A DNA stretch of 64,000 bases from Flavobacteriaceae bacterium (GTDB lineage Bacteria > Bacteroidota > Bacteroidia > Flavobacteriales > Flavobacteriaceae): NCBI GenBank assembly GCA_004762155.1, contig SIHP01000002.1, positions 400,133 to 464,132 on the forward strand. The letters are read 5' to 3'. Below are positions 8,371-17,116 of the stretch, piece after piece. Made by a program: the position numbers and the translations under genes. Position 1 is the first letter of the stretch; the number at the start of each line of letters is the position of its first letter. The notes under the pieces are model-generated. The model was not told the origin of the DNA and ran no database searches. It saw only the letters and a program-made list of their open reading frames with translations.

Positions 8371-9249
8371 ATGACTGTTTTTATTCTTTCGGTAAGTGAA
8401 TACATCTACTCAACCAATAGAATTTATGAGGAAGCAAAAAAACGTGGACACATTGTTAAAGTCATAAATCATACTGAATGTTCTGTTAAATTAAGCAATA
8501 AAAAAAGGGGTGTTTTTTACAAAGGAAGAAACATTATTTCAGATGCTAAAGCAATTATCCCTCGTATTGGTACCACAACAACAAAACATGGTTCATTTGT
8601 TGTTAAGGAATTTGAAATGAATGATGTTTTTACTACTTCTACTTCTTCAGGAATTGTTTTATCTCAAGATAAAGTAAAAAGTTTACAAGTATTAAGTAAG
8701 CATAAAATACAAATACCTGAAACTATTTTTTCTGTAAATCCAAATGATATTAATACTCAAATAAACCTTTTAGGTGGCGCTCCAATTGTAATTAAATTAC
8801 ATGAAGGAACACAAGGAAAAGGAGTAATGTTGGCAGAAAGTAATCAATCGGCTAAATCAATTATTGATACCATGTACAGCATACACAAACCTATTTTGCT
8901 GCAAGAATTCATTAAAGAAAGTAAAAGTGAAGATATTCGCGCTTTTGTTGTTGGAGATAAAGTAGTAGCAACGATGAAACGAAGTGGCGTAAAAAACGAC
9001 TTTAGATCAAATATTCATTTAGGAGGAAAAGGTAGTGTTGTTCGTTTAACTGATGAGGAAGAAAAAATTGCCATAAAAGCAGCAAAGGAATTAGGCTTAA
9101 CAATTGCTGGCGTAGATTTAATACGTTCTAAACGTGGATTATTAGTTTTAGAAGTAAATTCTACTCCAGGTTTACAAGGTATTGAAGAATGTACAAAAGT
9201 AAATATTGCTGAAAAAATTATAAAACATATAGAAGCAACATGTTCTTAA
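8371..9249 (+). CDS. rimK: RimK-family ATP-grasp alpha-L-glutamate ligase
   Basis: The protein has 292 residues, the length of RimK proteins, which add glutamates to the C-terminus of ribosomal protein S6 or make glutamylated peptides. An N-terminal pre-ATP-grasp domain with PRIGTTTT at about residues 63-70 is followed by the ATP-grasp fold: GGAPIVIKLHEGTQGKGVML at residues 134-153 (ATP and glycine-rich loop), RAFVVGDKVVATMKR near 190, and the metal-binding end DLIRSKRGLLVLEVNSTPGL near 249-268 with its ExN motif. The stop overlaps the start of the following zinc hydrolase gene by ten bases, so the two proteins are probably made together and may act on the same glutamylated substrate. Confidence 0.9.
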   Translation: MTVFILSVSEYIYSTNRIYEEAKKRGHIVKVINHTECSVKLSNKKRGVFYKGRNIISDAKAIIPRIGTTTTKHGSFVVKEFEMNDVFTTSTSSGIVLSQDKVKSLQVLSKHKIQIPETIFSVNPNDINTQINLLGGAPIVIKLHEGTQGKGVMLAESNQSAKSIIDTMYSIHKPILLQEFIKESKSEDIRAFVVGDKVVATMKRSGVKNDFRSNIHLGGKGSVVRLTDEEEKIAIKAAKELGLTIAGVDLIRSKRGLLVLEVNSTPGLQGIEECTKVNIAEKIIKHIEATCS

Positions 9250-10202
9250 AAGAATTTAAAAATAAAGAAGTAATTCTTCGTGGAGAAAAAATAGGTTTAG
9301 GAGAATCTAAATTAATTAAAATTCCTGTAGATAGATTACCAACTGGAACACTTATAGAAATACCTGTATATGTTTTTAACGGTGCTGCATTAGGCCCAAC
9401 CATTTTATTACAAGGCGGCTTACATGGAGATGAAGTAAATAGTGTGGAATTGGTAAGACGTATGCTAATTGACAAATCATATAAAATTAATCGTGGTTGT
9501 GTTATTGTTGTTCCTTTGTTAAATGTTTTTGGCTTCTTAAATTTATCACGCAATATGCATGGTAAAGATGTAAACAGAAGTTTTCCTGGCTCAAAAACAG
9601 GTTCTTTAGCTAGCAGAATGGCGTATTATTTAATGAAAGAAATTACTAAAAATGTAGACTTTGCCATTGATTATCACACAGGTGGAGAACAACGCAATAA
9701 TTTTCCTCAAATTAGGTACACTCCAAATGATGAAAATGCTAAAAAGCTTGCAGAAATTTTTAATGCTCCTTTTAAGTTTGGATCTAAAATTATTCCTAAA
9801 TCTTTTAGAAATGAATGTTATAAATACAACATTCCTGTATTAGTTTATGAAGCTGGAGAATCTTTACGATTAGAAGAAAACGCAATACAAGAAGGTATTA
9901 ACGGAACACTTAAAATTTTAAAACATTATAATATGATTAATGAAGCTGTTAAAACTTCGGGTATAAATGCTTCAATAGAAATAACAAATCGTAAATGGAT
10001 TCGCGCTAAAGTTGCTGGTATATTTAATGCCACTGTTAAAAATGGAGCACATGTTAAAAAAGGACAGGTTTTGGGCCATATAATGGATACATATGGTGAG
10101 ACAAACGTTGAAGTAAAGGCTCCAAATGATGGTTATATTATTGCTTTAAATAATTTTCCTATACTTAATATGGGAGATGCTCTTTTTCATTTTGGCTTTT
10201 AA
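9240..10202 (+). CDS. Succinylglutamate desuccinylase/aspartoacylase-family zinc hydrolase
   Basis: The 320-residue protein is of the M14-like aspartoacylase/AstE family, zinc enzymes that cleave an amide next to a carboxylate. The zinc ligands are seen as GGLHGDE (H and E near residues 61-64) and DYHTGGE near residue 145. A glutamate within VYEAGES near 204 would be the catalytic acid. Residues about 240-320 form a biotinyl/lipoyl-like barrel (VAGIFNATVKNGAHVKKGQV, PNDGYIIALN) common in this family. It is cotranscribed and overlapping with the RimK-like ligase, suggesting opposed or sequential action on glutamyl chains. A diverged copy of its last 90 bases lies at 12593-12684. Confidence 0.88.
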   Translation: MFLKEFKNKEVILRGEKIGLGESKLIKIPVDRLPTGTLIEIPVYVFNGAALGPTILLQGGLHGDEVNSVELVRRMLIDKSYKINRGCVIVVPLLNVFGFLNLSRNMHGKDVNRSFPGSKTGSLASRMAYYLMKEITKNVDFAIDYHTGGEQRNNFPQIRYTPNDENAKKLAEIFNAPFKFGSKIIPKSFRNECYKYNIPVLVYEAGESLRLEENAIQEGINGTLKILKHYNMINEAVKTSGINASIEITNRKWIRAKVAGIFNATVKNGAHVKKGQVLGHIMDTYGETNVEVKAPNDGYIIALNNFPILNMGDALFHFGF

Positions 10203-10213
10203 ATGTTAATTAT
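10110..10213 (+). repeat. Parent copy of a duplicated 3' gene end
   Basis: The last ~93 coding bases and the first ~11 bases after the stop of the zinc hydrolase gene are repeated, with a few substitutions and a 12-13 base deletion, at 12593-12684 on the same strand. Confidence 0.85.
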
Positions 10214-10239
10214 TTTTCACATATCTTATTATATAAATA

Positions 10240-10281
10240 ATAGCGGTCTGAGTTAATACCCAAACCGCTATAGCTTATTTA
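10240..10281. terminator. Bidirectional hairpin between convergent genes
   Basis: ATAGCGGT (10240-10247) pairs with ACCGCTAT (10264-10271) around a 16-base interior that can extend the stem partially. It lies between the convergent zinc hydrolase and SulP genes. Confidence 0.65.
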
Positions 10282-10309
10282 TTTTATTAGTTTTTAATAA
10301 ATTTAGTTA

Positions 10310-12043
10310 CTACATAATAAAACTACCTTTTTCTTTTTCATCTACCCATCTTGATATAGATATATTATTGTTATGATAATAACTAGACTGATGCGCTATA
10401 ATTTTTCCTTTTTCGATAACGATTAAGAAATTTAATTTAAAATGAGCTCTAGCAACATTATTTTCCCAAGAAATATCATAAGTACCTGAATCAATTCTTT
10501 GAGCTTCTGTCTTATTCAAAAAAATTTCATCTTTTAAAAGCAACAAATCGTTCATTTTAAAAAGCGTAGCATAATAATCTTTTATTTCCTTATTTGTACG
10601 TCTTATTCTACTAGAAAAAGAAGGTATTAATACTGCGTTTTCATGGTATAGATCTAAAACACCTTTAAGGTTTTTTGTGTTTATATTATTAATTAGCTTA
10701 TTATAAATAGGGACTTGAGGATCTACAAGTAAATCTTCATCTTCTAATTTAAACGCCGTTTGCTCGGTAAAAGCACTTGTAAACTGATTCCAAATTTCTT
10801 GATTAGACTTGTTTAATCTTTTCATAAAAATATATTGAATAATCGCATGAGCTACTAATACGATAAGTAAACCTTCAAATATTCCTAATTTAAAAACCAA
10901 CAAGCCACAAACCCCCGCTAATATTAGAGCATATCTACCTTCTGCTTTTACATGAGAAATATTAGCTATCATTTTCCATCCTGAATAAACCATAATAATA
11001 CCTAGAGAATATTCAGGCAAAGTTGTAATCACGATAGGAAAAAGAACAACCAAAAACAGAAAAAGACTAGTGAATAGATTAGAAAGTTTTGTCATAGCTC
11101 CGGCAACAGTATTCGTTGTACTTTTAGCTAACCCATCTAAATTAGTCATTCCTCCAAAAAAAGTACCACAAAAATTGGCAATCCAAATAGCTAATAAACT
11201 ATTATTAGTATTGCAATTTCTTTTTAAAGGATCCATTTTTTCAATAGCAACATTACTCATTACTTGCTCTATTACATCTATAGTTCCTAACATCATTGCA
11301 AAACCTATCATTTTAAATAATGTTATACTTAATTCAGAAATATTCATACCTGAAAAATGAGGCAAGGGTAATGCTAATTTAAAAGGAACAGATTCTATAG
11401 ATATTTTAGGTAAATCGATAAAAAAAGTCATTAAAATACTTGTTACCATTATTATAAAATAAGGCAATGCAGGCATTTTTTTCTTATAATGTTTGTATAA
11501 AATTACAAACATTATAAATGATAATATTGATAATAAAACAACTTTATCTCTATTAAAATTTAACCAATCTATATGTATCCAATCATTAAAATCATGTAAT
11601 TCCCCAGATTGTAATTCGAATAAAAAAGGGACAAATTTTAGAGCGATCTTTAAACCTACACCAGCGAGAAGGCCTTCTACTAAATAATGAGGTACTAAAC
11701 GTAAAATGTATTTTTCTAATTTAAATTTCCAAACAATCATTTGAAAAATAGAAGTAAGCACAATAACAAAAGGCATGTTTTCTATTCCAAATGACATGAC
11801 ACCTAATGCAAGAGCAGGTGCTAAACCTGCTGCAACCCCAGGCATACCAGTATAGTTACCAGGTTTAAATAAATAAGTTATAAAACTAATTATACCTGCA
11901 AAAATTACGGTATAAAGCCCTGTCATTACAGGGTAGTCAGACATTAAGCATATACCAACTGTTAAAGGAACAGCCATAACACCTGCAACAGTACCTGCTA
12001 AAGCATCTCTTTTAAGATACTTAAATATATTTTTTGTATTCAT
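10310..12043 (-). CDS. SulP-family anion transporter with C-terminal NTF2/SnoaL-like domain
   Basis: Residues about 1-425 form a SulP (SLC26) membrane domain: the family opening LKRDALAGTVAGVMAVPLTV, the GNYTGMPGVAAGLAPAL segment and the FFGGMTNLDGLAKSTTN block are present, with about ten to twelve hydrophobic segments. SulP proteins move sulfate, bicarbonate or organic anions. The usual STAS domain is absent. Instead residues about 440-577 resemble an NTF2/SnoaL (DUF4440-type) alpha+beta domain (VYNKLINNINTKNLKGVLDLYHENAVLI-type start, then a curved sheet). A longer frame begins at TTG 12082, but ATG 12043 starts exactly at the family N-terminus and is preferred. The transported ion cannot be told. 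Confidence 0.88.
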   Translation of the reverse strand: MNTKNIFKYLKRDALAGTVAGVMAVPLTVGICLMSDYPVMTGLYTVIFAGIISFITYLFKPGNYTGMPGVAAGLAPALALGVMSFGIENMPFVIVLTSIFQMIVWKFKLEKYILRLVPHYLVEGLLAGVGLKIALKFVPFLFELQSGELHDFNDWIHIDWLNFNRDKVVLLSILSFIMFVILYKHYKKKMPALPYFIIMVTSILMTFFIDLPKISIESVPFKLALPLPHFSGMNISELSITLFKMIGFAMMLGTIDVIEQVMSNVAIEKMDPLKRNCNTNNSLLAIWIANFCGTFFGGMTNLDGLAKSTTNTVAGAMTKLSNLFTSLFLFLVVLFPIVITTLPEYSLGIIMVYSGWKMIANISHVKAEGRYALILAGVCGLLVFKLGIFEGLLIVLVAHAIIQYIFMKRLNKSNQEIWNQFTSAFTEQTAFKLEDEDLLVDPQVPIYNKLINNINTKNLKGVLDLYHENAVLIPSFSSRIRRTNKEIKDYYATLFKMNDLLLLKDEIFLNKTEAQRIDSGTYDISWENNVARAHFKLNFLIVIEKGKIIAHQSSYYHNNNISISRWVDEKEKGSFIM

Positions 12044-12135
12044 TGTATTAATTAAAAATTGATTGTATAAACGTAACACCAAACAATATGTCTAGCGTCT
12101 AGTTATTTAAAATGTAAGTATTTAATAAGTGTAAC

Positions 12136-12155
12136 CACCTATAATAATATAGGTG
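12136..12155 (-). terminator. Small hairpin between the 110-residue gene and the SulP gene
   Basis: CACCTATA and TATAGGTG pair perfectly around ATAA. It lies 16 bases downstream of the stop of the minus-strand gene at 12172 and 92 bases ahead of the SulP start. There is no strong T run, so it may be an attenuator or RNA-processing element. Confidence 0.45.
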
Positions 12156-12171
12156 TCAAGGTTTATATAAC

Positions 12172-12504
12172 TTAACAATCAAGTTTTAAACAGCAGTATA
12201 AAATAAAAAAAGGTAATTTTTGAGAAGATCTTTTCTCATTAGAAAACAAAAGAGAAGAACAATCAAATTTTATACTTAACTGATCTGAAGATTCTACAGT
12301 TAATGAAGTATTGCCTCCTCCATTTGATTTAGAAACAATATTTTTTTCAGCTAAATTATCACTTTCAACTTCACTAAGTGATTCTTCAAACTCATCTTCA
12401 AGAATAAATTGATTTGAGAAAGAAGGGCTACTAACATTAATAGTTATAGATAAAATACCTAAAACTAAAAACGATAAAATAATATTTTGCTTAAAAAATT
12501 TCAT
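12172..12504 (-). CDS. Small exported protein of unknown function
   Basis: A 110-residue protein starts with a hydrophobic helix at about residues 8-27 (NIILSFLVLGILSITINVSS), either a signal peptide or an anchor. It continues with an acidic stretch (EDEFEESLSEVESDN) and ends with a hydrophobic tail containing three cysteines (ILYCCLKLDC). No domain is recognised. It is read in the same direction as the SulP gene, 128 bases upstream of the preferred SulP start, so the two may share a transcript and the small protein may be a transporter accessory. This is inference from position only. Confidence 0.6.
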   Translation of the reverse strand: MKFFKQNIILSFLVLGILSITINVSSPSFSNQFILEDEFEESLSEVESDNLAEKNIVSKSNGGGNTSLTVESSDQLSIKFDCSSLLFSNEKRSSQKLPFFILYCCLKLDC

Positions 12505-12592
12505 TTGTTAGACACAAATTTAATTTTTTAATGAATATAAACCAACATACATCTATTTTATTATTTGCTTTTTTATTTTTTAAAAAAACTTA

Positions 12593-12684
12593 GAAGTAAA
12601 GGCTCCAAATGATGGTTATATTATTACTTTAAATAATTTCCCTATACTTAATACGGGAGACGCTGTTTTTAAATGTTAATTATT
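12593..12684 (+). pseudogene. Duplicated 3' fragment of the aspartoacylase-like gene
   Basis: The bases repeat the end of the zinc hydrolase gene (10110-10213), with about five substitutions (mostly T to C or G to A) and loss of 12-13 bases just before the stop codon. The remnant reads EVKAPNDGYIITLNNFPILN and has no start. It is a relic of a duplicated gene end and not a coding gene. Confidence 0.85.
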
Positions 12685-12755
12685 TTAACATTTATTTTGT
12701 ATTTATCGTTGTTTTTTTGTTAATTTATAAACATATTAACTATTAAATAAATATT

Positions 12756-13007
12756 ATGGAAATCATTATCGGTTTACTTAGTGGTGCAGTTGGTGGAAAT
12801 TTAGCTGGTGCCTTACTTAAAAAATTTTCAATGGGAACACTTTGGAATTCTGTTGTAGGAATTCTTGGAGGAGGCCTTGGAGCTCAAATATTGGGCATGC
12901 TAGGTTTAGATATTTCTGGAATTATAGGAAGTATAGCCGGTGGTACTGTTGGTGGCGGTGCATTAATGGCTATTATTGGCGTTATAAAAAGTGCCATGAA
13001 CAAATAA
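12756..13007 (+). CDS. Small glycine-rich membrane protein (GlsB/YeaQ/YmgE-like)
   Basis: The 83-residue protein is almost entirely hydrophobic and glycine-rich (GLLSGAVGGNLAGALLKK, GILGGGLGAQILGMLGL, GSIAGGTVGGGALMAIIGV), giving three short membrane segments. The pattern resembles the GlsB/YeaQ/YmgE stress-related membrane proteins, although family membership is uncertain. The ATG start is preceded by an A-rich leader. It is followed by its own hairpin terminator at 13027-13058, so it is monocistronic. Confidence 0.75.
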   Translation: MEIIIGLLSGAVGGNLAGALLKKFSMGTLWNSVVGILGGGLGAQILGMLGLDISGIIGSIAGGTVGGGALMAIIGVIKSAMNK

Positions 13008-13026
13008 TTAAACTAAATATAATATA

Positions 13027-13058
13027 AGAAAACATCTAAATTTTAGGTGTTTTTCTTA
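13027..13058 (+). terminator. Rho-independent terminator
   Basis: AAGAAAACATCT pairs with AGGTGTTTTTCTT around a short AATTTT loop, 20 bases after the stop of the small glycine-rich gene. Confidence 0.7.
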
Positions 13059-13132
13059 TTTATAAAAACCAATTGAAATAGCTGTACCTTTGTTGCCTAA
13101 TAGAAATTTAAAATATTTCTGTATTTATATTT

Positions 13133-14485
13133 ATGACATTTGAATCATTAGGATTAAAAAAAGAGCTACTAAAAGCAATAGAGGAAAAAGGCTATACAAC
13201 ACCTTCTCCAATACAAGAAAAAGCGATACCTGTAATTTTGGAGCGAAAAGATGTTTTGGCATCTGCTCAAACAGGAACTGGAAAAACAGCTGGGTTTACC
13301 TTGCCTATTTTACAAATAATAAGCGAAACTAAAAACCCTAAATTCCGTCCAATTAGAGCGTTAATATTAACGCCTACTAGAGAATTAGCTGCTCAAATTT
13401 ACGATAACGTAAGAGAATATAGTAAACACTTAAACATAAGATCTACTGTAATTTTTGGTGGTGTAAAACCAAAATCACAAATAGCAACTATAAAAAACGG
13501 TGTAGATGTTTTAGTGGCTACACCAGGTAGATTATTAGACTTACACAACCAAAAAGCTTTATCATTAAAAAGAGTAGATTTATTTGTTTTAGATGAAGCA
13601 GATAGAATGCTAGATATGGGATTTGTAAGAGACATTAACAAAGTAATTAGTTACTTACCAGAAAAGCGTCAAAACTTATTATTTTCTGCTACTTTTTCTA
13701 AAGAAATAAAAAAATTAGCAAAAGGAATTTTAACCAATCCTGCTATGGTAGAAGCAGCACCAGAAAACACCACTGCTGAAATGGTTACACAAAAGATTTA
13801 TCGTGTACCAAAAAGTAGAAAAACAGCCATGATTACCCAGTTAATTTCTGATGGTAATTGGAGTCAAGTTTTAATATTTACAAGAACAAAACATGGTGCA
13901 AATAGATTAGCAGAAAAACTTCAAAAACAAGATATTTCTGCTGCAGCAATTCATGGAAATAAAAGTCAAGGAGCAAGAACAAAAGCTTTAAAAGGTTTTA
14001 AAGAAAACACTATTCGTGTTTTAGTAGCAACAGATATTGCTGCACGTGGTTTAGACATTCCATTATTACCTCATGTTATTAATTTTGAGTTACCAAATAT
14101 ACCTGAAGATTATGTGCATAGAATTGGTAGAACTGGTAGAGCTGGAGCAAGTGGAGAAGCTATTTCTTTAGTTTCTGATGAAGAAGTTGAGTATGTGAAA
14201 AACATAGAGAAGTTATTAAACCAAAAGTTAATTATTGACGAATTAAGAGGTTTTGATATTACACCAACTGATCAACCTCAACAAAAACCAGGTTCTAAAA
14301 AAAGACAACAAGCTGGAGGAAACAGACCAACATCAAAATCGCCATCTAAAAATACTTCTAAAAGAAACTTCGGTAGAAAAAGAAATACCAGTGATGGTAA
14401 TAATGAATCTTCTTCTTCTGATAATAAAAAAAGAAATAACTCTAAAAGAAGACCTAGTAGAGGTCCAAAAAAAGGAGACTATTAA
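13133..14485 (+). CDS. DEAD-box ATP-dependent RNA helicase (RhlE-like)
   Basis: The 450-residue protein carries all helicase motifs in order: Q motif ([12 protein letters not shown], residues 22-33), Walker A (AQTGTGKT, 45-52), PTRELA, DEAD in VLDEADRML near 153, SAT in LLFSATF, and the C-terminal RecA domain with [12 protein letters not shown] and [10 protein letters not shown]. After about residue 370 there is a low-complexity basic tail rich in Lys, Arg, Ser, Asn and Gln, typical of RhlE-type helicases that act in ribosome assembly or RNA decay. A TACCTTTG sequence at 13085-13092 could be the -7 box. The S26-like gene starts ten bases after the stop. Confidence 0.93.
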   Translation: MTFESLGLKKELLKAIEEKGYTTPSPIQEKAIPVILERKDVLASAQTGTGKTAGFTLPILQIISETKNPKFRPIRALILTPTRELAAQIYDNVREYSKHLNIRSTVIFGGVKPKSQIATIKNGVDVLVATPGRLLDLHNQKALSLKRVDLFVLDEADRMLDMGFVRDINKVISYLPEKRQNLLFSATFSKEIKKLAKGILTNPAMVEAAPENTTAEMVTQKIYRVPKSRKTAMITQLISDGNWSQVLIFTRTKHGANRLAEKLQKQDISAAAIHGNKSQGARTKALKGFKENTIRVLVATDIAARGLDIPLLPHVINFELPNIPEDYVHRIGRTGRAGASGEAISLVSDEEVEYVKNIEKLLNQKLIIDELRGFDITPTDQPQQKPGSKKRQQAGGNRPTSKSPSKNTSKRNFGRKRNTSDGNNESSSSDNKKRNNSKRRPSRGPKKGDY

Positions 14486-14495
14486 TTTATAATAC

Positions 14496-15164
14496 ATGAA
14501 AAAACCATTTAAAAGAGCATTAATAGCTATTATAATTTTTCTAGTTATTTATGAGGTTTTAGGGCTTTTTGGAATTATTAAATTATACAATAATCCTACT
14601 ACTGCAAATGAACCTAATTTGAAATTTAAGTCTAAAATGTTTGTTTCAAATTTAATAACACCAAAAGTTAACGATTTTGTTTGTTATAAATACAACGATG
14701 AAATACTTGGAAAGCATATTAGAGTTCATAGACTTTGTGCTGTAGAAAACGATATTATTGAAATTAAAAATGGAATTGTTTTTAGAAATGGAAAAAATTT
14801 AGATGAAAACTTAAATTTGATTCATTTTTACAAACTATCAACGTCTGAATACGAAAGTATTAAACACGATGAGCAATTGCGAGCTGACTTGATTTTGTCT
14901 AAATTCGATGAAAATACTATAAAGATTCAACTTGAAGATAATTATGCTCAATCAAAAGGTTTTAATGCAAAAAAAATAATCGATACTTTAGGACATAAAA
15001 GTGAAACTATTTTTAATGAAAATTGGAATAAAGATAATTTTGGTCCTTTAACCATTCCTAAAGGCAAAATATTTGTTATTGGCGATAATAGAGATTATTC
15101 AATAGATTCAAGAGCAGTTGGATTAATTGATGCATCTAATATTGTTGGCGTAATATGGAAATAA
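14496..15164 (+). CDS. S26 (signal peptidase I) relative lacking the catalytic Ser and Lys
   Basis: The protein has 222 residues, with one N-terminal membrane helix (residues 8-28) and a periplasmic domain. The family's C-terminal box is well kept (GDNRDYSIDSRAVG at about 196-209), and PKVNDFVCYKY and RVHRLCAVEND align with the other S26 boxes. In the first box the catalytic Ser of SMxP is replaced (ANEP at 37-40), and the Lys before the conserved Arg of the KRVxGxPGD box appears as His78. It is therefore probably a non-cleaving homologue. It follows the helicase gene by ten bases and precedes the Crp/Fnr gene by 21 bases, suggesting one operon. Confidence 0.75.
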   Translation: MKKPFKRALIAIIIFLVIYEVLGLFGIIKLYNNPTTANEPNLKFKSKMFVSNLITPKVNDFVCYKYNDEILGKHIRVHRLCAVENDIIEIKNGIVFRNGKNLDENLNLIHFYKLSTSEYESIKHDEQLRADLILSKFDENTIKIQLEDNYAQSKGFNAKKIIDTLGHKSETIFNENWNKDNFGPLTIPKGKIFVIGDNRDYSIDSRAVGLIDASNIVGVIWK

Positions 15165-15185
15165 CTTTTATAGATTAACTATAAA

Positions 15186-15773
15186 ATGAATACATTAAAT
15201 TTTAGCAGCTACTTACAAAGTGTTATTAATGATGATACGCTTTGTAATTTGTTGCCAGAAATTATAAATTCTTTTGAATCTCTAGAATTAAAAAAGAACA
15301 ATTTTTTTGTATCTGAAAATGAAATTTGTAAGTACTTCTGTTTTATAGAAAGTGGTATTTTACAACATGCAATTACTGTTTCTGATGAAGAAAAAACCAC
15401 CTATTTAGGTTTAAAAAACACATGTACTGCTGCCTTAAAAAGTTTTTTACAACAAACACCTTCTCGAAAAAACATTAAAGCTTTAAGTGATTGTAATTTA
15501 TTAGTTATTAAAGTTGGCGCTTTTAATAAATTACTAAAAACCAACGAAGCATTTCATAAATTTTATTATAATTTAATTGAAAATCAGATTTTTTTAATTG
15601 ATGATTATCGTATTGATTTATTAACATTAACTCCTGAAAATCGCTATAAAAAATTGCTAACCAACGAACCTAAACTACTACAAGAAGTTCCACTACATTA
15701 TTTGGCTTCTTTTTTAGGAATTTCTACCAGACATATGAGTAGAATTAGAAAAGCTAATGCATTAAAAAATTAA
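15186..15773 (+). CDS. Crp/Fnr family transcriptional regulator
   Basis: The 195-residue protein has a cyclic-nucleotide-binding-like domain in residues about 25-125 (YFCFIESGILQHAITVSDEE, LSDCNLLVIKVGAFNKLL) and a C-terminal helix-turn-helix around 155-190 (LHYLASFLGISTRHMSRIRK). No FNR-type cysteine cluster is visible. The domain layout is that of the many short Bacteroidetes Crp-like proteins that respond to unknown small molecules. It lies 21 bases after the S26-like gene on the same strand and is probably cotranscribed with it. Confidence 0.85.
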   Translation: MNTLNFSSYLQSVINDDTLCNLLPEIINSFESLELKKNNFFVSENEICKYFCFIESGILQHAITVSDEEKTTYLGLKNTCTAALKSFLQQTPSRKNIKALSDCNLLVIKVGAFNKLLKTNEAFHKFYYNLIENQIFLIDDYRIDLLTLTPENRYKKLLTNEPKLLQEVPLHYLASFLGISTRHMSRIRKANALKN

Positions 15774-15828
15774 CAAAGACTTAAAAGGTAAGTTTTAAAT
15801 CGTTGTTAATTTTATCTGTTTTTATCTT

Positions 15829-16854
15829 CTATTTTATTCTCTTTTTTACCAAACTATAATCACAATTTCTATTTCTTAAATATTCAATTTTATGTTCCGA
15901 TAAAAGTTGTGCAATACACGATCTTGTTTCATTTTCGTTTAAGCCAATACTTTCGCCAAGATCAATTTCGTTTAACTTTCCATTATTTTTTATAAGTCTC
16001 TTAAAATAGTTGTCTTTATTTTCCATACGAATTTTGTTTTTTGCGGCTATCATTATGTGTGGACTAAATGCTAAAAGGTTATTGTCGTTTTCTGTAATCG
16101 CTAATAATTGCAGTAATGTTTCTTTTTGTTGCTCATCTAACATGTTGGCAAAGTAATTTTTGGCTAACCATATTATTCCTTCAACAGCATACATATTTAA
16201 ACAAACGAATTCTTGATCAACAAATTCCTTTTTAAGTTCTTCGGGCTTATGGTAATAAGCTTCTGCCAAAAGCCATGGAAAATCCTCTGGTTGGTCATGA
16301 ATTCCTGTTGTTAATTCACTTTTACACATTTCAAAAAAAGTTTTTTTGTGTATTAACCCGTTTAATAAACCAACTAAGGTTGAAGCTGTGTAATTAATTG
16401 CAAAACCTAAAACGATTCCATTGTTTTTTAAAACTCGTTTTGCTTCTTTAATCGTTTTATACCTGTCTTCTTCTTTTTGAAGATGATAAAGAGGTCCGTG
16501 TAAAATTACTAGATCAGCAAAATTATTTGGAAACTTTAAATTTCTTGATTCACCTATATGAATAACAAACTTACTTTTTAATTTATGGTTTCTTTTTTGA
16601 GCTGTTTTAATATGTTTTAAAACTGGTTCAACTAAGTGAACTTCATGCCCTTTTTCTGCAAGCCAAGCTGCATATTTTCCTGTTCCTCCACCAACATCAA
16701 TTATTTTTAAAGGTGATGTGGAAACATATCTTTCAATAAGCTTTTTAATTCTCTCAAACTCAAATATTCCCATTCCTTTTTCTAGTCTGGTTTCTTCGGA
16801 TGCTTTGGTATAAAAAGTAGCTATTTGATTACTTATTAATGATTTATTTTTCAT
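15829..16854 (-). CDS. Class I SAM-dependent methyltransferase with C-terminal helical domain
   Basis: The 341-residue protein has the methyltransferase SAM-binding motif LKIIDVGGGTGKYAAWLAEKG near residues 49-69, an acidic ribose-contact position in VHLVEPV, and the post-motifs LVILHGPLYHLQ and AKRVLKNNGIVLGFA. After the catalytic fold (to about 270) comes an extra helical part ending in NGKLNEIDLGESIGLNENE, which resembles a small winged helix. The substrate is unknown. It stands alone between convergent and divergent neighbours, and the 455 bases upstream contain a structured repeat. Confidence 0.85.
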   Translation of the reverse strand: MKNKSLISNQIATFYTKASEETRLEKGMGIFEFERIKKLIERYVSTSPLKIIDVGGGTGKYAAWLAEKGHEVHLVEPVLKHIKTAQKRNHKLKSKFVIHIGESRNLKFPNNFADLVILHGPLYHLQKEEDRYKTIKEAKRVLKNNGIVLGFAINYTASTLVGLLNGLIHKKTFFEMCKSELTTGIHDQPEDFPWLLAEAYYHKPEELKKEFVDQEFVCLNMYAVEGIIWLAKNYFANMLDEQQKETLLQLLAITENDNNLLAFSPHIMIAAKNKIRMENKDNYFKRLIKNNGKLNEIDLGESIGLNENETRSCIAQLLSEHKIEYLRNRNCDYSLVKKRIK

Positions 16855-17116
16855 TTTTTGTATTATATATCATCGCATTAAATATGTAAAAACACATAAC
16901 AAAACGATACTATAAATTGACTAAAATCAATTATATATATTAAAATTTGATGTTTTTTTGGATATAATTATCTCTACATAAAAATTAAAAGTTTTATGTA
17001 TTGAATGCTCAATTTAAGAGCTCGTGTCTTTTAGGTTAAAGACTAGATACTATGTTGAATTAAGATAACAGACTGTAAATATATTAATTATTTAATTAAA
17101 TGCTATTTGTAAACTT

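Noticed and set aside
12044..12082. TTG start giving a 590-residue SulP protein
   Set aside because: The extra 13 residues are not like the family; ATG 12043 starts at the conserved N-terminus.
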